Of a stretch of DNA of 64,000 nucleotides, positions 59,123 to 64,000 are shown one piece after another (the first letter of the stretch is position 1; each line of letters begins with the position of its first letter). A program made the position numbers and the translations under genes. The notes under the pieces were generated by a model. It was given only the letters and a program-made list of their open reading frames with translations, did no database searches and was not told the origin of the DNA. Location: NCBI RefSeq assembly GCF_001522545.3, contig NC_031774.1, positions 55,918,725 to 55,982,724 of the forward strand. The letters are read 5' to 3'. Source of the stretch: Parus major (taxonomy: Eukaryota; Chordata; Aves; Passeriformes; Paridae).

Positions 59123-60235
59123 CTAACAATTTTCAGCAAGAAAACAATTTCAGAGGGATTAGAACAAATTCCTCCCCCTCCCAAAATGTGCCTGTCTCTC
59201 CTTTCTTGTATTTTTTTTCTAACTTTCCCCTAATCTCCAGTGCTTACAATAGACAGTTTCTGTTTCTTGCAGCACTGAACCAATAAAATAGCCAATCCTG
59301 TTTAAATCAGCATTTTAGAGAGGGGACATGGCTATTTCTCACCCCATCCTGAACTGAGAAACCCATTGCCTTTACTTGAACAAGTTATCCACAAAATGGA
59401 AGTGTCAGTGGAGTGTCTGGGATATTCAAGTGCAGACCCAAAGCAATCTCTTCTATGAAAACACAAATCAAACTACAGAAAAGCACAGCAGAGGCCTGAT
59501 GAACAGGAATCACCATTTCCTCCTGGTCAGGAGGAGGAGATGACAAGCTTTAGCATTGTTCTCAAGAGCATGGTGCTGGTGAGGAAAGCAGCTTCACAGA
59601 CATAACAGAGGGCCAGCATTACCCTCTCACCCATCCCTGAGAGCTTAGGTGAGCATGGCCAGCTCCAAAAGCCAACTAGGAATCTCTAAAATCTGTGCTT
59701 GGGCCGAATTGTCCTCCCAAGGACGACTGAGGGGAGATGTGTTACCTAATTTCCTAACTGCTTTTATTAGTTTCAATTAATCTTGTCCTACACGCCCGTA
59801 CTCCATGGGCTAGAGTAAGCTTCATTAATGAGAATAAAATAATCCTCTCTGCTTCACACCACAGGTTCCTTTCCTACACCACTGAAATCTCTACTATGAA
59901 CACAGGGTGCTTTTTTCTGCTTGAAAGCACCAGTGAGAGCTCTCTGGGTGGAGCAGCACAGATAATTACATGTCCAGGGACGTGTAATTAATGATGAAAA
60001 AACACCATGATTTGGCCTTGGATGTGTTCTGCAAGCACTTTCAGAAGAAAACCAGGGACATTCCTCCTCCTAATGCATCTCATGATGAGCCTTGCTTCAG
60101 GAACATGGAAAGACAGATTTTGCCTTCATCTCTTTCAAATAAGAAAAAGCAGTCACAGTGAAGGAATGAGCTGTACTTCCAGACAGCTGATGACAGAAAT
60201 GAAAACATAACAATCTCCTTTGCAAACAGAGCTAT

Positions 60236-60345
60236 TTGGGGTTTAAAGGTTTCACAGAGGAAGGTGAGGTTGGAGGGAGCCTCTGGAAGTCATCTTGTCC
60301 CCTCCCCTGCTCAAGAAGGGCTTGCTTTGTTCCTGTGAAGGTCAC
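60236..60345 (-). mobile_element. CR1 LINE 3' fragment
   Basis: Reads GTTTCACAGAGGAAGGTGAG then TTGGAGGGAGCCTCTGGAAG on the plus strand, the reverse of a CR1 tail. The orientation is opposite to the larger CR1 about 140 bases to the right, so these are two insertions. Confidence 0.7.
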
Positions 60346-60479
60346 TACTAAAGAACAGTAACTTTTTTTTCAAATTTGGTCTCAAATTCAAATTTTAAAA
60401 AATAGTATTAATTGCTGTGTTTAATAGAAAACTATTAGTTTGCTTTTGCTAAATGAATAAATGTTTTTATTCCCTGTCT

Positions 60480-61176
60480 GATAAATGAGATCAAGAATCT
60501 GGTGGCAACTGACATGGAGAAGGCTGAAGTACCCAACAACTTTTTCTTTCTCAGTTTTCACTGTCAGCTGCTTGTCCCACATCTCTCAAGTCTGTGAATC
60601 TCCAGGCAGGGACTGGAGGAATGAAGTCCCACCCATCTTAGGAGAAAATCAGGTCTGAGAGCTTTGAATATCCACAGATCCATGGCACCTGATGAGATGC
60701 ATTCCAGGGTCTTGAGGGAACTGACTCATGCAGGACAGACATGGACCTGTTAGAGCAGGTCCAAAGCAGGGCCATGAAAATTGTCTGAGGGCTGAAACAC
60801 CTTTTGCATGAGGACAGGCTGAGAGACTTGGGGTTGTTCCTCCTGGAGAGCAGAAGGGGTCAGGAAGACCTTATTGCTGCTTTTCAACACTTGAAGGGGG
60901 ATTACAAGAAGGAAGGAGAGACACTTTGTGCCAAGGCCTGTAGTGACAGGACAAGGGTAATATTTTAAACTGAAACAGGTGAATTTAAGTTGGATACAAG
61001 GAGGAAATTCTTTCCTGTGAGGTGGCACAGGCTGATCAGAGAAGCTGTGGGTACCCAGCTTTGGATGTGTTCAAGGCTAGGCTGGATGTGACTCTGAATA
61101 ACTTGATCAAGGCAGGGGGATCGAACTAGATAAATTTCAAAAGTCCTTTCCAACCTGAGCCATTCTATGATCCTCT
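60480..61176 (+). mobile_element. CR1 LINE, 3' portion with internal deletion
   Basis: The left part (60500-60725) resembles the CR1 reverse-transcriptase coding region (a degraded 'GPDG-HPRVLREL'-type stretch near 60680-60722). From 60745 it continues with the CR1 3' end (GACCTGTTAGAGCAGGTCC, TGACAGGACAAGGG, GATACAAGGAGGAAATTC) down to the terminal CCATTCTATGATCCT. The middle of the element is missing. It lies in a SYT16 intron and is inactive. Confidence 0.85.
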
Positions 61177-64000
61177 ACACATCTCTCTGTCTTAGAACAA
61201 AAAGCCCAAATATTTATGAGTAGAAGAAATTCTGTGTTTGGCATTATCAGCAAATATACTGTTTCTGATGCTTATCTGCTCCACACACACACGCAGAATT
61301 CCAACAAGAGGAGTGGGGATTATACTCAGGAACATTTCCTGCAGGTGAACAGAAGTCCTTATTCCTGTCCTTGGCTGCTTTCTCCATTTAAGAACTCAGA
61401 AATTAGGAGAATAACTTTGTCCCCTTTCTTCAACTATGAACAATCTCCACTCTCCCTCCCAGTAAAATGCTTCAAGCACAGGCACTTCAACCAAGAAGTC
61501 TGAGAGCATCTCACAGCTTTGTAATTATGATCCTCTTCCTCATGGGAGATGGTCCTTCAGGAGCAAAGAGGGATCCAAATTCATATCTCTCAAATTCCAG
61601 GTGAATGCTCTTCTCACTCCCTTCTGAAATGTAAAACCCATCTCTTCTCCTCCTGTTCATCCTCCCATCTGGCAGACCCAGTTCTGAACTGAGAGCCCTC
61701 ATTGTCTCACCTCTGCCCTGAGCTGAAAGTCTTCAGTGTGGGGAGAAAGTATTTTTATTTTTTTGGCCATAACTCCCCTTCTTCTCTACAGTCAGAAAAC
61801 AGAAAGAACTCAACAAAAGAGCATAAGCAAGAAATAAAATAACAGAAATTCCACGCTTTTACTGAGACTGAATGGATACAGGCACTCCTTAAGGCATTTA
61901 ATTAGCAAGCCAATGTCTAATACACTTTTAAACAGTGGGTCATCCATCAAAGCACACACCACACAGCAGGCTTTCAGAATAAAATGCTTCTGTAGTAAGA
62001 AATTATCCTCACACAATTGTCTTGTGGGTTTGACTCCTGCTGGGATAATATCTAGATCAATAATAGAGGAATTTTCAAAAACTACATTAAAGCCATAAAA
62101 GTCTACCCATAACAGGAGAACTCCAGAAATATATTAATAGAGCAAACCATCTCCCTGAGACTCAGGCACAAAATGAATGTGTTAGGAAAGCAAATGTAGT
62201 ATTCAGGGGAAGGAAAGAAAAAAGGTGATTCACCCAAGCCAATCAGAGAAACAGTCTGGCTTTTTCTTTAAATTTAGAGCAGTTTAGTAAGAGATAATCA
62301 CGTATAAATACCAGTATTAGACGATCATTACAGGTAATAGACCGACCACACAGACTAGAACAACTACACCTCTCCAATTACATCCGTTCCAACATTATAT
62401 TCACAAAATAAATGTTGAAAACAAAAGTTCCTCCTGTAAAGGAAAAGGTCAGAGCAGTAAAATGCCTGTAATTTACCTGAGAGATCTTTAAGGAAGAAAA
62501 TGTCAACCGTCTTATGAATACCTGACGTGAATAAACAGCACAGCATCAGGGACAGAGGTTGAGACAGCATTATCTGAACTTTAATTAGCCAAGATTCCCT
62601 GCAGAGCAATAGCAGACAATTCAATGATTAAGGGCAGATAGTAGTGTACAATGAAAAATGTGATTTTCCTTAAGAATTCTGTCTCCCAAACTTTCCCTTT
62701 CAGGTCATATGTTCACAATCCAGGAAGGAGGCAGGGGGGGATACTGGGTAGCAGAAATCATCAATAAATCAGAAAAGTCTGTGTTCAGGGTTGGAGAATT
62801 GTGAAAAAACTGTCAGATGAAAGTATGAGCATGACCTCCTAAAAGACCCCTAACAGGAACTGGGATATAGAAGCATGTCTCCAAAGATACAAGGAATGCT
62901 TGGCACATCCAACACTGAAAACCAGGCTGGAAAATGTTGTGCAGTCCCTCCTCACATTGGCAGGCAAATGTTCTGGCTAATTTACAGTACCTTTCTTTTT
63001 TTTTTCAATGACACACAATCTCTCAGTTCTATGAATCTTTATATCGTGCCAAAGAAATGTCCTGAGAGGTCTCATCACTTCCTAAAACTCAACTGCCAGA
63101 GTTAAAAGATGGGGACAGGTAGATCTTGCTAAATTAGCACCACACAGCTCATTAACCAGCAAGAAACATAGATGAAGAATTTATGTGTGCCTGTTACCTG
63201 TGCTGATGTCATGGGGTTAAACCTCCAAGGCTGTGTTTGCTATGTGAACTCCGAGGAATCATTGTGCTTCCGTGCAAAAAGAAAATCTAAAATTTAAAAA
63301 AAACTTTAAGAAGCATGTATTTGCTTTGAAAGAAAGAAATTAGATCCCTTTTTTAACCTGTATATAAACTCATGATGAAAGTTAAGAACCTGTTTAAATA
63401 TAGTCCAGAGGAAGAAAGGATTTCAGGATGGACCTAGGTACCTCTAGACCTGAAATCCTCCTAGCTACAAGCAGTGATTTTCCAAACCCCTTTTCCTATA
63501 AGACAGCAGAGCTATGGATTAGTGGGCTTGAGGCATATTTGCTCACACAGCAGCAATTCTTTTGCCAGTCCCCTGCTACAGCCCCAGCTCCAAACCACTC
63601 TGCAGTACCCCTGAACCCCTTGTACTGAGACAAACCCACAGGGACACCAAGCAGTGCTCCTGCCCCTGCTTATTTTGAGATTAGCCACCAAAAAAGCAAA
63701 AAAGCACTAAAAAATTTCACAGAAGAGCCTCAAAGGAGCAGAATCATTATCTAATTACAATAAATCTAAACAAAAATGGCTTGTAAATTTTAGGGGTTAA
63801 AGAGAAAAAGGATCTTCCATTTCAAGTGACATTATGCAATCAGGCCAAGATTGTTTAATTTACCACATGCTGGGTAATAGTCTGAGAAGGCTCCATGTTT
63901 CCAGAACTAAAATGGGCTCTTTATTAACAGGGTGATTTGCAGAGAGGCTGTGGGCAGAGCTGGCATTCGAGCCTGTTCAACTCCCCAGAGCATCCTCCAA

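Larger units (their letters stand above)
59123..64000 (-). other. SYT16: SYT16 upstream intron (continues past window)
   Basis: This is non-coding DNA upstream of the first visible SYT16 exon. It contains two CR1 pieces at 60236-61176. The last 80 bases resemble an antisense MIR-type SINE core ('GGCAGAGCTGG', 'ATTCGAGCCTG'), but only weakly. Minus-strand frames at 61511-61702 and 62364-62624 were examined and not accepted as exons. Confidence 0.6.

Noticed and set aside
61511..61702. Minus-strand 63-codon frame as an upstream SYT16 exon
   Set aside because: No convincing acceptor and donor pair with compatible phase, and no similarity to the SYT14/16 N-terminal region.
62364..62624. Minus-strand 86-codon frame as an upstream SYT16 exon
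   Set aside because: Cys/Leu/Phe-rich chance frame in AT-rich DNA with no suitable splice sites.
63930..63985. MIR-type SINE in antisense
   Set aside because: The resemblance is limited to about 30 bases around GCAGAGCTGG and ATTCGAGCCTG, too little to call.

Overview
Organism: this is vertebrate nuclear DNA, almost certainly from a bird and probably a songbird. It has several short CR1 LINE pieces with the avian 3' tail signature (a repeated 'CATAGAATC/ACAGAATC' motif beside 'GGTTTGGGTTGGAAGGGACC'-like sequence). It also has a probable endogenous-retrovirus solo LTR, CpG-island promoter DNA, AT-rich intergenic DNA, small split exons and one 750-base assembly gap (20157-20906). I see no bacterial, phage, CRISPR or plasmid features and no confident RNA genes. 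Nearly all long open frames are chance frames. The real coding sequence totals about 1.7 kb, all on the minus strand. Layout, right to left, which is the direction of transcription: (1) 64000-42577 is the 3' half of SYT16 (synaptotagmin-16). Four coding exons (59122-58866, 54994-54551, 53516-53327, 42890-42577) chain together with consistent splice sites and phases. They encode a linker, a complete C2A domain, a complete C2B domain and the native C-terminus. The 5' part of the gene lies beyond base 64000. (2) 42576-28000 is the SYT16 3' flank and intergenic DNA with CR1 and LTR relics. (3) 27960-27220 is a strong CpG island with an inverted CCAAT box, a triplicated 12-bp RFX-like half-site and a good minus-strand splice donor. 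It is the best promoter candidate for the next gene. (4) 27200-19850 is GC-rich upstream sequence, with possible conserved non-coding elements and the assembly gap. (5) 19849-19276 holds two exons of a SERTA-domain gene clearly related to SERTAD4. It is followed by a possible long 3' UTR, an 11-bp tandem homeodomain-site repeat and candidate poly(A) signals at 16.8 and 14.5 kb. (6) 14450-1 is intergenic with CR1 fragments, a G-quadruplex motif and an unexplained imperfect direct repeat. The main discovery is the SERTA gene. From memory of the human map, SERTAD4 lies just downstream of SYT14, in the same orientation, followed by HHAT and KCNH1. The SYT14 paralogue SYT16 is followed by KCNH5, the KCNH1 paralogue, and I recall no SERTA gene there. 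In this window a SERTAD4 relative sits exactly at the matching place and orientation after SYT16. It therefore looks like the second (ohnologous) copy from the vertebrate genome duplications, kept in this bird. Its 5' coding end is unresolved: an in-frame TGA lies just upstream of the conserved part of its first visible exon, next to a GGGG run where one extra base would open the frame.
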